In this document: in pieces, positions 24,689 through 33,135 of the stretch
Numbering within the stretch: position 1 is the stretch's first letter
Layout of the letters: each line of letters begins with the position of its first letter
NCBI GenBank assembly: GCA_964569795.1
Contig: CAZMVB010000030.1
Coordinates: 1 to 46,405, forward strand
Length of the DNA stretch: 46,405 nt
Direction: 5' to 3'
DNA from: JAHJDS01 sp964569795
GTDB taxonomy: Bacteria; Desulfobacterota; Desulfarculia; Desulfarculales; JAHJDS01
Notes under the pieces: generated by a model
Databases searched by the model: none
What the model was told of the DNA's origin: nothing
Seen by the model: the letters and a program-made list of their open reading frames with translations, nothing else
Translations under genes and position numbers: made by a program

Positions 24689-24737
24689 TACTCGATTACT
24701 TACCTGACCGCGACCAATCAACAACAAGGAGAAAAAT

Positions 24738-25247
24738 ATGCGTCGTCACAAGATGTTGGTGCTTGCCCTGGCCCTGATGCTGTCGCTCGGCCTGGCCGGT
24801 TCGGCCCTGGCCGCCTCGCCCGGGGACACGGTCAAGGCCTACTTCGCCGCCGCGGCCAAGGGCGATTTCGATGGTATGAAGAAGCTCACCACCGGCCGGG
24901 CTCAAGAGAACATCAACAAGGCCAGCCCCCAGGCCAAGAAGATCATCCCCGGGATGGGCGCCGCCTTTCAGAAGGTGACGGACGTCAAGGTCACCGGCGA
25001 CAAGGCCACGGCCATTGCCCACCTGGACCCGGTCAAGGTGGCCAAGGTGATGTGGGACATGGGCAAGGCCAACCTGGCCAAGATCAAGGACCCCAAGCAG
25101 CGGGCCCAGGCCGAAAAATTCATGAAGACCATGTTCCAGAAAATGGCCATGCAGATCTCCAAGCTCAGGGTCGAACTGGTCAAAAAGGGCGGCGACTGGC
25201 TGATCAGCAACGCCGGCCCCCTCAAGAAGAAAAAGCCAGTCAAGTAA
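24738..25247 (+). CDS. Small exported protein, DUF4878/NTF2-like candidate
   Basis: This 169-residue protein has a clear signal peptide (MRRHKMLVLALALMLSLGLA, cleaved after ALA near residue 30). The mature start, SPGDTVKAYFAAAAKGDFDGMKKLT, resembles the first helix pair of small NTF2-like or DUF4878 lipoproteins, though there is no lipobox cysteine. A Lys/Met-rich middle and the end motif LVKKGGDWLISN fit that fold. The C-terminus is very basic (KKKKPVK). The function is unknown. AAGGAG lies five bases before the ATG. It has its own promoter candidate and a strong terminator. Confidence 0.6.
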   Translation: MRRHKMLVLALALMLSLGLAGSALAASPGDTVKAYFAAAAKGDFDGMKKLTTGRAQENINKASPQAKKIIPGMGAAFQKVTDVKVTGDKATAIAHLDPVKVAKVMWDMGKANLAKIKDPKQRAQAEKFMKTMFQKMAMQISKLRVELVKKGGDWLISNAGPLKKKKPVK

Positions 25248-25267
25248 TCAGCCTCAGACGCACCAAA

Positions 25268-25304
25268 ACGGCCCGCCTCTGATTCGAGGCGGGCCGTTTT
25301 TTTT
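25268..25304. terminator. Strong bidirectional terminator
   Basis: A perfect 12-bp GC-rich stem (25268-25279 with 25286-25297) with a 6-base loop is followed by eight T on the plus strand and by TTTT on the minus strand. It lies between the convergent exported-protein and otsA genes. Confidence 0.92.
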
Positions 25305-25338
25305 CGGCCCCGGCCGGATGCCCCGGCGGTCCAAGGGT

Positions 25339-26820
25339 TCAGAGGTCGATTTCCGGGACGTACTCCTCCAGGGTCGGGAAATCGCCCAGGTGCTTGGCCG
25401 TGCCGGCCTGGAGATAGGCGTCCACCCACCAGTAGATGTTCTGGCGCCGGACGCTCTCCCGGAGCCGGGCCATCCGCGGCCGGCGCTCCTTGACGTCCAT
25501 GGTACAGGCCTCGTAAATGACGTCGGCCACGGCCTCGACGTCATAGGGGTTGACCATCAGGGCCCAGCGATAGAACTGGCTGGCCACCCCGGCGAACTCG
25601 CTCAGGATCAGGACCCCGTTTTCCTCGATGTTGCAGGCGCAGTATTCCTTGGCCACCAGGTTCATCCCGTCCTTCAGGGGGGTGACCAGGGCGATGTCGG
25701 CGGTCCGGTAATAGGCCAGCAGCTCCGGCTTGTCCAGGTGGCGGTACATGTAGTGGATCGGCACCCATCCCTGGCGGGTGAACTGGCCGTTGATCTGGCT
25801 GATCAGGCGCTCGATGTCGGCCTTGAGGGCCTGATAGGCCGGCACCTCCTCCCGGCTGGGGACCACCACCTGGAGCAGGCTGACCTGCTCCTGGAGTTCG
25901 GGGTGGCGGATCAGGGCCCGGCGGAAGGCCTCGAGCCGGTCGGGGATGCCCTTGGTGTAGTCCAGCCGGTCCACGCCCAGGATGATCTGGCGCTCGGGGA
26001 AATTCTCGTGAAGGTACCAGGCCCGGTCCGAGACCTCCTGGTTGGCCGCGGTCCCGGCGAACGAATCGAAGTCGATGCTGATCGGAAAGTGGCCGACCCG
26101 GACCTCCCGCCCGCCGGCCCGCAGGGTGACGACCATGCCCCGGCCGGAGACCTTGGTCCCGCCCAGCAGGTAGTTGGCACACTGTAGAAAATTGCGCCGG
26201 TCGCGCAGGGTCTGGAAGCCGATCAGGTCGAACTCCATCAGGGCGAGCAGGATCTGGGCCCGCCAGGGCAGCTTCAGGAAGATGTCCAGGGGCGGGAAGG
26301 GGATGTGCAGGAAAAACCCGGCCGGGATGCGGGCGTCCATTTCACGCAAGGCCCGGGCCACGGTCATCAGGTGGTAGTCGTGGATCCAGAGGTAGTCGTC
26401 CTCCCGGCAATTGCGGGCGATGACCTGGGCGAACTTGGCGTTGACCTCCTGGTAGGCGCGCCAGTACTCGGGGGCGAAGTTGCACCGCCCCTGCAGGTCG
26501 TGGAACAGGGGCCAGATGACCTCGTTGGCAAAGCCGTAGTAGTAGCCCTGGATGTCCTGGGTGGTCAGGCGGACCGGATGGAAGCGGTAGCCCGACTCCT
26601 GGGAGGCCTGCCACATCAGCTCCTGGAGCAATTCCGGGTCCTCGAGATCGACCGCGCCGGGCCAGCCGATCCACACCCCGCCCCGGTTCTTGAGGACCGG
26701 GGCCAGGGCGGTCACCAGTCCCCCCGCGCCGGGGCGGAGGCTCCACTGATCCGCCTCGTGGACCAACCGGATGGGCAACCGGTTGGACACGGCCACCAGG
26801 CGGCTGACGTCGGTGGTCAT
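25339..26820 (-). CDS. otsA: Trehalose-6-phosphate synthase
   Basis: OtsA is a GT20 glycosyltransferase that joins UDP-glucose (or a related donor) to glucose-6-phosphate to make trehalose-6-phosphate. This 493-residue protein has the N-terminal VSNRLP and GAGGLVTAL donor loop, IGWPG, WIHDYHLM (145-152), VDRLDYTKG with R285 and K290, and the donor-site motif KDGMNLVAKE with D384 and E392, all as in E. coli OtsA. It is the last gene of the five-gene trehalose operon. Its ATG overlaps the stop of the upstream channel gene as ATGA. Confidence 0.95.
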   Translation of the reverse strand: MTTDVSRLVAVSNRLPIRLVHEADQWSLRPGAGGLVTALAPVLKNRGGVWIGWPGAVDLEDPELLQELMWQASQESGYRFHPVRLTTQDIQGYYYGFANEVIWPLFHDLQGRCNFAPEYWRAYQEVNAKFAQVIARNCREDDYLWIHDYHLMTVARALREMDARIPAGFFLHIPFPPLDIFLKLPWRAQILLALMEFDLIGFQTLRDRRNFLQCANYLLGGTKVSGRGMVVTLRAGGREVRVGHFPISIDFDSFAGTAANQEVSDRAWYLHENFPERQIILGVDRLDYTKGIPDRLEAFRRALIRHPELQEQVSLLQVVVPSREEVPAYQALKADIERLISQINGQFTRQGWVPIHYMYRHLDKPELLAYYRTADIALVTPLKDGMNLVAKEYCACNIEENGVLILSEFAGVASQFYRWALMVNPYDVEAVADVIYEACTMDVKERRPRMARLRESVRRQNIYWWVDAYLQAGTAKHLGDFPTLEEYVPEIDL

Positions 26821-27923
26821 GGCTTGACTCCCCTGACCGGGGCCGGGGGAAAGGTCTCGTCGGGCCCGGCCGGCCGGCTGATGGTGTACACGGTCCGGGT
26901 CGGATAGGCGAACTCGATGCCCTCGGCCGTAAACCGCTGGAACACGGCCAGGTTGATCGACTGCTGGACGTTCATGTAGGTCGTGTAGTCCGGAGATTCC
27001 ACGAAATAGACGATCTCGAAGGTCAAGGCGAAGTCGTCATAGCTCGAAAAGTGGGCCCGGTCGAAACTGGCCCCGGGGGCGTCCTCGATGATCTTTTGGA
27101 TCAACTCCGGAACGGCGGCCAGCTTGTCGTAGGGCGTCTCGTAGGTCACCCCCAGCTTGAACACGATCCGGCGCTGGTCCATGCGCTTGTAATTCTTGAT
27201 CCGGCTCTTGAGCAGGTCCGAGTTGCCGAAGACCAGTTGCTCGCCGCTCAGGCTGCGGACCCGGGTGGTCTTGAGGCCGATGTGCTCGACCGTGCCCATC
27301 AGATCGCCGACGACGATGAAGTCGCCCACCCGGAAGGGTTTGTCCAGGGTGATGGCGAAGGACGAAAACAGGTCGGCCAGGATGGTCTGGCTGGCTAGGG
27401 CCAGGGCCACGCCGCCCACGCCCATTCCGGCCAGCAGGGTCGAGATGTTGACCCCCAGATTGGCCAGGGCGGCCAGGATGACCACGGTCCACAGGGCCAG
27501 CTGGACGATGAACGACAGGGCGATGTAGGTCGAGGAGCTCTCGGCGTCCTCGGCCACCTTCTGCTCGATGCGCCGCCGGAAGTAGTACTTGATCATGGCG
27601 TTGACCCACAACGCCACCAGTCCGAAGGACGTGATCAGGGCCACCTGGCCGGCGATTCGGGCCGCCCGGGGCGGCAGGGCCAGGGCCAAGGTCCCGGCGT
27701 AGAGGCCGAAGATGATCAGGATGAAGTGCCTGGTGCTTCGCCTCAGTTTCCGGACAAAGTAATCGTCGGCCTGGGTCCGGGTCTTGGCGGCCCATCGCGC
27801 GAACAGATGGAGTCCGTAGGTCCGGACCAGTTCCAAAACCAGGTAGGCGCCTCCGGCCACGCCCAGGGCCAGCAGCCAGCGCCACACCGGATTCTGGAGC
27901 AACTGGTAATCGAAAAAACTCAC
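26817..27923 (-). CDS. MscS family mechanosensitive channel
   Basis: This 368-residue inner-membrane protein has membrane helices at about 10-30, 60-80, 90-110 and 135-155. The MscS pore helix and beta domain follow: LLAGMGVGGVALALASQTI, then DKPFRVGDFIVV. The C-terminal vestibule is of normal length. It should open under membrane tension and release solutes during hypo-osmotic shock. The start is GTG at 27923, which overlaps the otsB stop as GTGA with GGGAG upstream; earlier in-frame ATG codons lie inside otsB. Its place between otsB and otsA implies that trehalose synthesis and solute release are produced together. Confidence 0.9.
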   Translation of the reverse strand: MSFFDYQLLQNPVWRWLLALGVAGGAYLVLELVRTYGLHLFARWAAKTRTQADDYFVRKLRRSTRHFILIIFGLYAGTLALALPPRAARIAGQVALITSFGLVALWVNAMIKYYFRRRIEQKVAEDAESSSTYIALSFIVQLALWTVVILAALANLGVNISTLLAGMGVGGVALALASQTILADLFSSFAITLDKPFRVGDFIVVGDLMGTVEHIGLKTTRVRSLSGEQLVFGNSDLLKSRIKNYKRMDQRRIVFKLGVTYETPYDKLAAVPELIQKIIEDAPGASFDRAHFSSYDDFALTFEIVYFVESPDYTTYMNVQQSINLAVFQRFTAEGIEFAYPTRTVYTISRPAGPDETFPPAPVRGVKP

Positions 27924-28738
27924 CGAGCACTCCCGCTGATTCGGGTCCAGCGATCCAAAAAGTCCAGCAGTTCCCCGGGCGGGCGGAGCCAGACCCGGGC
28001 CCGGCTGGGCCGCCACTCGGCCCTGACCAGGGCGGTCAGGGTTTGCCGGCGACCGGCCAGGGCGGCAAAGGCGTCCTCGTCGGTCAGGTCGTCTCCCAGA
28101 AAGGCGGCCGCCGCCTCGGGGGGACTGTCGGCCAGAATCCGGGTCACGGCCCGCCCCTTGTCCTCCCCGGCCGCCCGGAGTTCCAGGCCGCCGTCAAAGG
28201 GTCTCAGTTCCAGGCCCGCCCCCCGGGCCTCCCGGCCCCAGGCGGCGCTGACCTCGGCCTCCATTTCCCGGGCCGTCTCCGGCTCGATTCCCCGCCAGTG
28301 AAAGGCCAGGCAACCGGGCTTGGGTTCGAGCCGTCCGGCCCAGCCCCGGTCCTGGGCCCACCTCCCGGCCTTATCCAGGGCCGCGGCCGCAGCCGGCCCC
28401 AGGGGCGTGGTCTCGATCCCGCCGTCGGCCGTCAACCGCTCACGGCCGTGGGCCCCGTGGATCTCGTACGAAAAATCCAGACCGAGCAGGGCCCTCACCT
28501 CGTCCACCTGGCGGCCGCTGACGATGACCAGCCGCCGGCCGAAGGTTTGGGGCAGCCGGCCCAGAATTTCCCGGACGCCCGGAAAGGGCTCGGCCTCGTC
28601 CCGCTCGATGCGAAAGGGGGCCAGGGTGCCGTCGTAGTCCAGGATCAGGACCCGGTCCCGGGCCGCGGCCAACTCGCCCCAAAATGTATCGAGGCTTCGG
28701 GCGTTCTCCAGGGCCGACGGCGGAGAATCCCGGATCAA
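27920..28738 (-). CDS. otsB: Trehalose-6-phosphate phosphatase
   Basis: OtsB removes phosphate from trehalose-6-phosphate. This 272-residue HAD-superfamily protein has motif I LDYDGTL with nucleophile D34 and acid D36, motif II VSGR, an IHGAHGRE substrate loop typical of OtsB, and LGDDLTDEDAF for magnesium binding. The start is TTG at 28738, which overlaps the treT stop as TTGA with GAGG upstream. The open frame extends upstream, but only as a shadow inside treT. It acts on the product of OtsA, encoded two genes downstream. Confidence 0.9.
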   Translation of the reverse strand: MIRDSPPSALENARSLDTFWGELAAARDRVLILDYDGTLAPFRIERDEAEPFPGVREILGRLPQTFGRRLVIVSGRQVDEVRALLGLDFSYEIHGAHGRERLTADGGIETTPLGPAAAAALDKAGRWAQDRGWAGRLEPKPGCLAFHWRGIEPETAREMEAEVSAAWGREARGAGLELRPFDGGLELRAAGEDKGRAVTRILADSPPEAAAAFLGDDLTDEDAFAALAGRRQTLTALVRAEWRPSRARVWLRPPGELLDFLDRWTRISGSAR

Positions 28739-29982
28739 AAACCGACCTCGATCCGTTCGTCGATCCCGCTGATGAGGCCGATCATCAGCACCAGGTGCTC
28801 CCGGAGCAGCCGGGTGATCAGAAAATTCTCGCGGACAAAGACCTTGGCCTCCCGGCCCATGGCCGCCAGCTTGTCCCGCTGATGGAGGAGGTACCGGATG
28901 CGCAGGGCGGCCCCCTCGGGCGTCTTGACCAGGAACCCGGTGTGGTGATTGACCACCTGAAGCCTGATCCCCCCGGTGTCTCCCCCGATGATCGGTTTGC
29001 CCTTCCACATCCCCTCGGCCACGGTCAGGCCGAAGCCCTCCTTGATCGACTTCTGGACGACGATGTCCGCCGCCCGCTGCAGGGCGTTGATGGTCCGGTG
29101 GGCGTCGGACGGCAGGACCAGGACGTGGATGTGGGGATCGTCGGCCGCGGCCTGGCGGACCTCGTCCAGGACGATCTCGCCCTCGGGATCGTCGCTCGCC
29201 CCGCCCCCGGCCAGGACCAGCTGCAGGGGCGTCCCCTTTCTGGCCAGGCGATAGGCCTCGATGACCCCGATCGGGTCCTTGAACCGGTCGTATCGGGAGA
29301 CCTGGACGATGAGCGGCAGGTCCGGGTCCAGCCCGAATTTTTCCCGGGCCGCCTCGACCTCGGCCGGCGGCAGGTCCATGTTCTTTTCGCTCAAGGGGTC
29401 GATGCTGGGCGGGATGAGGTACTGCCGGTGGGGCAGGGGCTGGGCGAACTCGGGCAGGGAGAAGATCGAGGCCTGGTAGTCGGTCACCCAGCGGCGCAGG
29501 TACTTCCAGACCGGCCGGTAGGGCTTACTGGCGTCGATGTGGCAGCGCCAGATCCACCGCCCCTGCCGCTCGGGGCAGAACTGGAGGAGCGGCGCCGGCT
29601 GGGGGTCGTGGATGAAGACGACCTCCGCCTCCTCGAGCTGGCTGCGCAGCCGCTCGGCGTTCTGGCGGTTGACCTCCTCGTACACCGCCAGTTGGGACTC
29701 GGACACCCCGCCCCGGTGGCCCTGCATGGCGTTGTGAAAGGTCTTGGTGCACTGATAGAACTCGTCCCCGCCGGTGATGACCTCCCAGGTGGCTTCGATG
29801 CCCAGGGCCCGTTCCAGGGGGATCAGCTTGTGGAGGATCTCGGCCACCCCGCCGCCCTCGCGGGTCGAGTTGACGTGGACGACCTTGAGGCCGACCAGGG
29901 ACCGGCTGAGCTGGCGGAGGTGGCTGACCACGGCCGGGCCGGCCACGGACGCGTATTTTTCGAGCAGGTCGTCGTCGGTCAT
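28735..29982 (-). CDS. treT: Trehalose synthase, glycosyltransferring TreT type (GT4)
   Basis: TreT makes trehalose directly from a nucleotide-glucose and free glucose in a reversible reaction. This 415-residue GT4-type protein has the N-terminal VVHVNSTREGGGVAEIL motif characteristic of TreT, FIHDPQPAPLL, the PPSIDPLSEKN segment, VSRYDRFKDP, and the donor-site motif KEGFGLTVAEGMWKGKPII. Having it with OtsA and OtsB gives two independent trehalose routes in one operon. Its ATG overlaps the stop of the DUF5752 gene as ATGA. Confidence 0.92.
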   Translation of the reverse strand: MTDDDLLEKYASVAGPAVVSHLRQLSRSLVGLKVVHVNSTREGGGVAEILHKLIPLERALGIEATWEVITGGDEFYQCTKTFHNAMQGHRGGVSESQLAVYEEVNRQNAERLRSQLEEAEVVFIHDPQPAPLLQFCPERQGRWIWRCHIDASKPYRPVWKYLRRWVTDYQASIFSLPEFAQPLPHRQYLIPPSIDPLSEKNMDLPPAEVEAAREKFGLDPDLPLIVQVSRYDRFKDPIGVIEAYRLARKGTPLQLVLAGGGASDDPEGEIVLDEVRQAAADDPHIHVLVLPSDAHRTINALQRAADIVVQKSIKEGFGLTVAEGMWKGKPIIGGDTGGIRLQVVNHHTGFLVKTPEGAALRIRYLLHQRDKLAAMGREAKVFVRENFLITRLLREHLVLMIGLISGIDERIEVGF

Positions 29983-30689
29983 GGGGTCCCTTCCGGGAAA
30001 TACCTCTGGAAGATCTCGGCGAGCATCTGGCGCATCCGGGGCAGGGACGAGAAGTACGGGTCCACGGCCGACACCTCCCGGGCCAGATCGGCGTAAACCT
30101 CGCCGCAGCCGTCCAGGTAGGCCGAGAAGTCGTCCCGCCGGTTCCAGGTCCGGCGCCGGGCGTCGATGAAGTGGTAGAAGATGCTGCCGTTGGTCAGGGT
30201 CGGGACGATCAGGGCGAACTCGGCCGGCTCACTCACGGCCAGGCCCGTGTCCAGGACGACCAGTTGGTGGCGGATGAAATGGAACTGCTGGTCGGCCTTG
30301 GCCCAGGGGACCATTTCCGATTCGTCCAGGCGGGTCTCGACGATGTCGATGACCTCCTGCCGCAGTTCCTCGATGTTGGCGAAATCGGTCGGATCGACCA
30401 CGGCCAGGCGCTCGGCCAGCTCCTTGGCGTGCAGGGCGTGGTAGGCCCAGGCGGCGAAGTCGTTGTTGTACTCGGGCTCGTCGAACTGGGGCTGGAGCAG
30501 CCGGCCCCAGAAGTGGTGATAGACGCTCCCGGGAGGGACCTTGAGCATCGCGTCCCGGAACTCGCGCAGGTTCTGGACCCGGACCCCGGCGGCGATGGCC
30601 ACCAGGGCGCAGTCCCGGATCCGGAACGGGGCCGGGGGCGGGGGCGAGATTTCCGGAGCGGTCTGGTCGGTTGTTTGGTCTGGAGTCAT
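29979..30689 (-). CDS. DUF5752 family protein, first gene of the trehalose operon
   Basis: This 236-residue soluble protein has PFRIRDCALVAIAAGVRVQNLREF, then PPGSVYHHFWGRLL and FYHFIDARRRTWNRRDDFSAYL. These conserved blocks identify DUF5752, a family I know from genomes where it sits next to TreT-like glycosyltransferase genes. Its histidines and aromatics hint at a ligand pocket, but no function is established. The ATG at 30689 has no strong ribosome site. The gene overlaps treT by four bases and is probably obligately co-translated with it. Confidence 0.8.
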   Translation of the reverse strand: MTPDQTTDQTAPEISPPPPAPFRIRDCALVAIAAGVRVQNLREFRDAMLKVPPGSVYHHFWGRLLQPQFDEPEYNNDFAAWAYHALHAKELAERLAVVDPTDFANIEELRQEVIDIVETRLDESEMVPWAKADQQFHFIRHQLVVLDTGLAVSEPAEFALIVPTLTNGSIFYHFIDARRRTWNRRDDFSAYLDGCGEVYADLAREVSAVDPYFSSLPRMRQMLAEIFQRYFPEGTP

Positions 30690-30794
30690 GAGGGCGTGGC
30701 CATCGGGTTCACGGTTCGGGTCTGTTCGGTCCGAAAAATTTTCATAGTAATATAAATATCATATACAGGAAAGGCGGTCAACCACCGTCCCGGC

Positions 30795-30837
30795 AAAAAA
30801 ATGGCCCGGCGACCCTGAGGGGGGAGGTCGCCGGGCC
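30795..30837 (-). terminator. Rho-independent terminator after the ankyrin gene
   Basis: On the minus strand a perfect 12-bp stem (30826-30837 with 30803-30814) is followed by AT and then a run of T (30795-30800). It lies about 30 bases past the ankyrin gene stop. Confidence 0.88.
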
Positions 30838-30866
30838 GGGGGGCCGAGGGGGACTCGGGGAGGGGC

Positions 30867-31367
30867 CTATAAATGTCCGCCGCGGGAGTGCAGGAAGTTG
30901 CGCATGGCGATCCGGTGCCGGTTCTGGGCGATCCGCATCGGGGTCCGAAGGAACCGGTCCCGGGCGTTGACGTGCGCGCCGCGGCTGAGCAGCAGGTTGG
31001 CCATGGGGATGCCGGCAAAGGCGGCGGCCAGGTGCAACGGGGTCCGGCCGTTGATGTTCCGGGCGTTGGGCCGGGCGCCGCGGTTGAGCAGGACAAGGGC
31101 CACGTTCCGGTGCCGGCGCCTGACGGCGACGTGCAGCGGCGTCTCACGGGCGGCGTTGCGCAGATGGACCGCGCCGGGACGATGGTTGAGGATGAATCTG
31201 ACGCGGTTTATGTTGCCGTTGCGAACGGCGTTGAAGATGGCGTAGGGGTTGACGCCGGGTCCCGGCGGTGGAACCGGCGGGCCGGGAGGAGGCACGCACC
31301 CGACGGCGGCGACGGTCATGATCCCGACCAGGCTGACGCCCAGGATGAGTTTGGATGTCCGTTTCAT
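30867..31367 (-). CDS. Ankyrin-repeat lipoprotein
   Basis: This 166-residue protein begins with a lipoprotein signal (MKRTSKLILGVSLVGIM, lipobox AAVGC), followed by a Pro/Gly-rich linker (PPPGPPVPPPGPG). Three to four ankyrin repeats follow, with recognisable TPLHVAVRRRHRNVALVLLNRGA and GRTPLHLAAAFAG blocks. Ankyrin repeats mediate protein binding, so a periplasmic or outer-membrane-anchored partner is likely. The chosen start is ATG at 31367 with GAGG upstream; a GTG four codons earlier is possible. It ends at a strong terminator and so is probably a single-gene unit. Confidence 0.82.
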   Translation of the reverse strand: MKRTSKLILGVSLVGIMTVAAVGCVPPPGPPVPPPGPGVNPYAIFNAVRNGNINRVRFILNHRPGAVHLRNAARETPLHVAVRRRHRNVALVLLNRGARPNARNINGRTPLHLAAAFAGIPMANLLLSRGAHVNARDRFLRTPMRIAQNRHRIAMRNFLHSRGGHL

Positions 31368-31472
31368 GACTGACCTCACGAGAGTTTCGGTTCAAGGTCG
31401 TTCTCTGCCCGGGGGAAATAAACAAGATGCGTGCCAGGAGGGAGATTTTTTTGCCCTGTGTGGTTATTTTAA

Positions 31473-31484
31473 TTGTTATAACAA
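31473..31484. promoter_or_regulatory. 12-nt perfect palindrome upstream of the ankyrin gene
   Basis: TTGTTATAACAA sits in an AT-rich stretch 106 bases upstream of the ankyrin start. It contains a -10-like TATAAC, so it could be an operator overlapping a promoter. Confidence 0.3.
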
Positions 31485-31635
31485 CTAGGTACAGTCTGGC
31501 CGAAAACGACTCGACCCCGGTCACTGCCTTGCCCAGGTTATGAAATAAGGAGACGGGGGTCCGTATTTTGGAAAGTTGGAATCTGAAAAACACGACCCTG
31601 CTCCCGGCTAGAAATGAAGATATTTTTCTGCTAGA

Positions 31636-33135
31636 TCACTCTGTTGATTCTAATCGACACGGAAAGCCCGAATTCTCTGCCTCCTGCTTATCCCTCTTTG
31701 CCACTTCATATATCCCGAGTTTCCGACAGGCCTTGGCACGTAGGCAATAGGTTTCGCCAAGACCGCTTATTTCAATACTATTGGAGAGGTCCAAGATGGC
31801 CAGGTAATAGACGACATCTGCCATCCAGCCGGACATTGTGCCCGCGCTCCTGAAATAGGCCTCACCCCGGTTGTGATAAGCTATGTCATCCACAGGGTTA
31901 ATCTCTAAGGCACAGCTGGCAGTCTTTATGACTTGGAGGTAAAGCCCCAGTTGCAAATATGCATGGCTAATGTTCGAGTACGCATAGGCAAAGCCAGGAT
32001 TAAGTTCTATGACTTTTTCGTAATCTAAAATGGCCAGGGCATAACAATAGATGTTAAAGATGTTAGTCTCACCAATCCTCAAATATGCGGTCGCACGATT
32101 CCAATATGAAAATGGGTAGCTGGGATCAATTTTAATCGCCAGGTCATATTGATGTAAAGCTTTTATCCAATCTCCTGGTTGGGGATAGTGTTGATATATG
32201 ACGGCGAGGTTGTTATAGGTAGCAGCTGAGCGGCTATTACATTTTATTGCCATTTCATATTGTTCTGCCGCAAGTTTGAAAAAACTCAATTTATACAATA
32301 TAAGACCACAGTTGTGATACGCAGCGCCAAAATCATTCTTTAGCGCGGAAGCAATAACGAAGTCTATAATGGCTCTCAAATGATTCGAGTAAGGCAGTTT
32401 TCCCGGCCGCCAGACCGATCTTTGGCCGGCATTCTCCAAGAAAGCCATGCCGCGGTTGTAGTAAGCCAAAGAATGGTTAGGATCCAATCTAATGGCCTGA
32501 CCATAATGTTCTATGGCCGCAACCCCCATTTGCTGTGCACAGCAAACATTGCCAAAGGAATTGAAAAATGCGGCCGTTACCGGATATTGCCGCTTTTTCT
32601 TATACATGACTTCGAGCAAATCCCGGGCCTTATAATGGATCTTCAATTCACAATAGGCGGCTGCCATGGCCAATCCTGCATTGATGAAGTGTGGCCATTT
32701 ATGATACACATAACCGAAATCTGTTATAGCTAAGTCGTATTGTTTCAACTTGAATAGAGCTAAACCTCGGAGCCAGTAAAGACGAATCTTATCCGGGGTG
32801 CGCCAGATTCCCTCAGTAGTTTCCTCTACAGCTCTCTTTAACATTGCAGGTGAAGTTATTGGGTTGCCATTCTTGTAAAGATCCCAATGATCGAAATAGC
32901 GTTTGCCTATCACAGTGGAAATCGATTGTCCTTTTATGGAATACCCCATCCTCTTTACTGCATAGAAAATACCGTCCTTATAACCATACAATTCGTCCTC
33001 GTGCCGCGCTTTTTTCACAAAAAGATAGTATGATATCGGAAAACCAAAGGCAGCGATTAGACAAGCACTGACTACCTGGACGAGGACTTTTTCGTACCAC
33101 TTTTCCTTGTGAACAGAAATACGTCTTCTAGACAT
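31636..33135 (-). CDS. Membrane-anchored TPR protein, low-GC
   Basis: This 499-residue protein has one N-terminal membrane helix (about 18-40) and then a long series of tetratricopeptide-like repeats (for example AIEHYGQAIRLDPNHSLAYY, AILDYEKVIELNPGFAYAYS and CALEINPVDDIAYHNRGEA). The TPR part probably faces the periplasm or cytoplasm as a protein-binding scaffold. The specific role is unknown. The DNA is clearly more AT-rich, and its codon use differs from the neighbours, which suggests horizontal acquisition. The start is ATG at 33135 with GGAGG six bases upstream. Confidence 0.78.
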   Translation of the reverse strand: MSRRRISVHKEKWYEKVLVQVVSACLIAAFGFPISYYLFVKKARHEDELYGYKDGIFYAVKRMGYSIKGQSISTVIGKRYFDHWDLYKNGNPITSPAMLKRAVEETTEGIWRTPDKIRLYWLRGLALFKLKQYDLAITDFGYVYHKWPHFINAGLAMAAAYCELKIHYKARDLLEVMYKKKRQYPVTAAFFNSFGNVCCAQQMGVAAIEHYGQAIRLDPNHSLAYYNRGMAFLENAGQRSVWRPGKLPYSNHLRAIIDFVIASALKNDFGAAYHNCGLILYKLSFFKLAAEQYEMAIKCNSRSAATYNNLAVIYQHYPQPGDWIKALHQYDLAIKIDPSYPFSYWNRATAYLRIGETNIFNIYCYALAILDYEKVIELNPGFAYAYSNISHAYLQLGLYLQVIKTASCALEINPVDDIAYHNRGEAYFRSAGTMSGWMADVVYYLAILDLSNSIEISGLGETYCLRAKACRKLGIYEVAKRDKQEAENSGFPCRLESTE

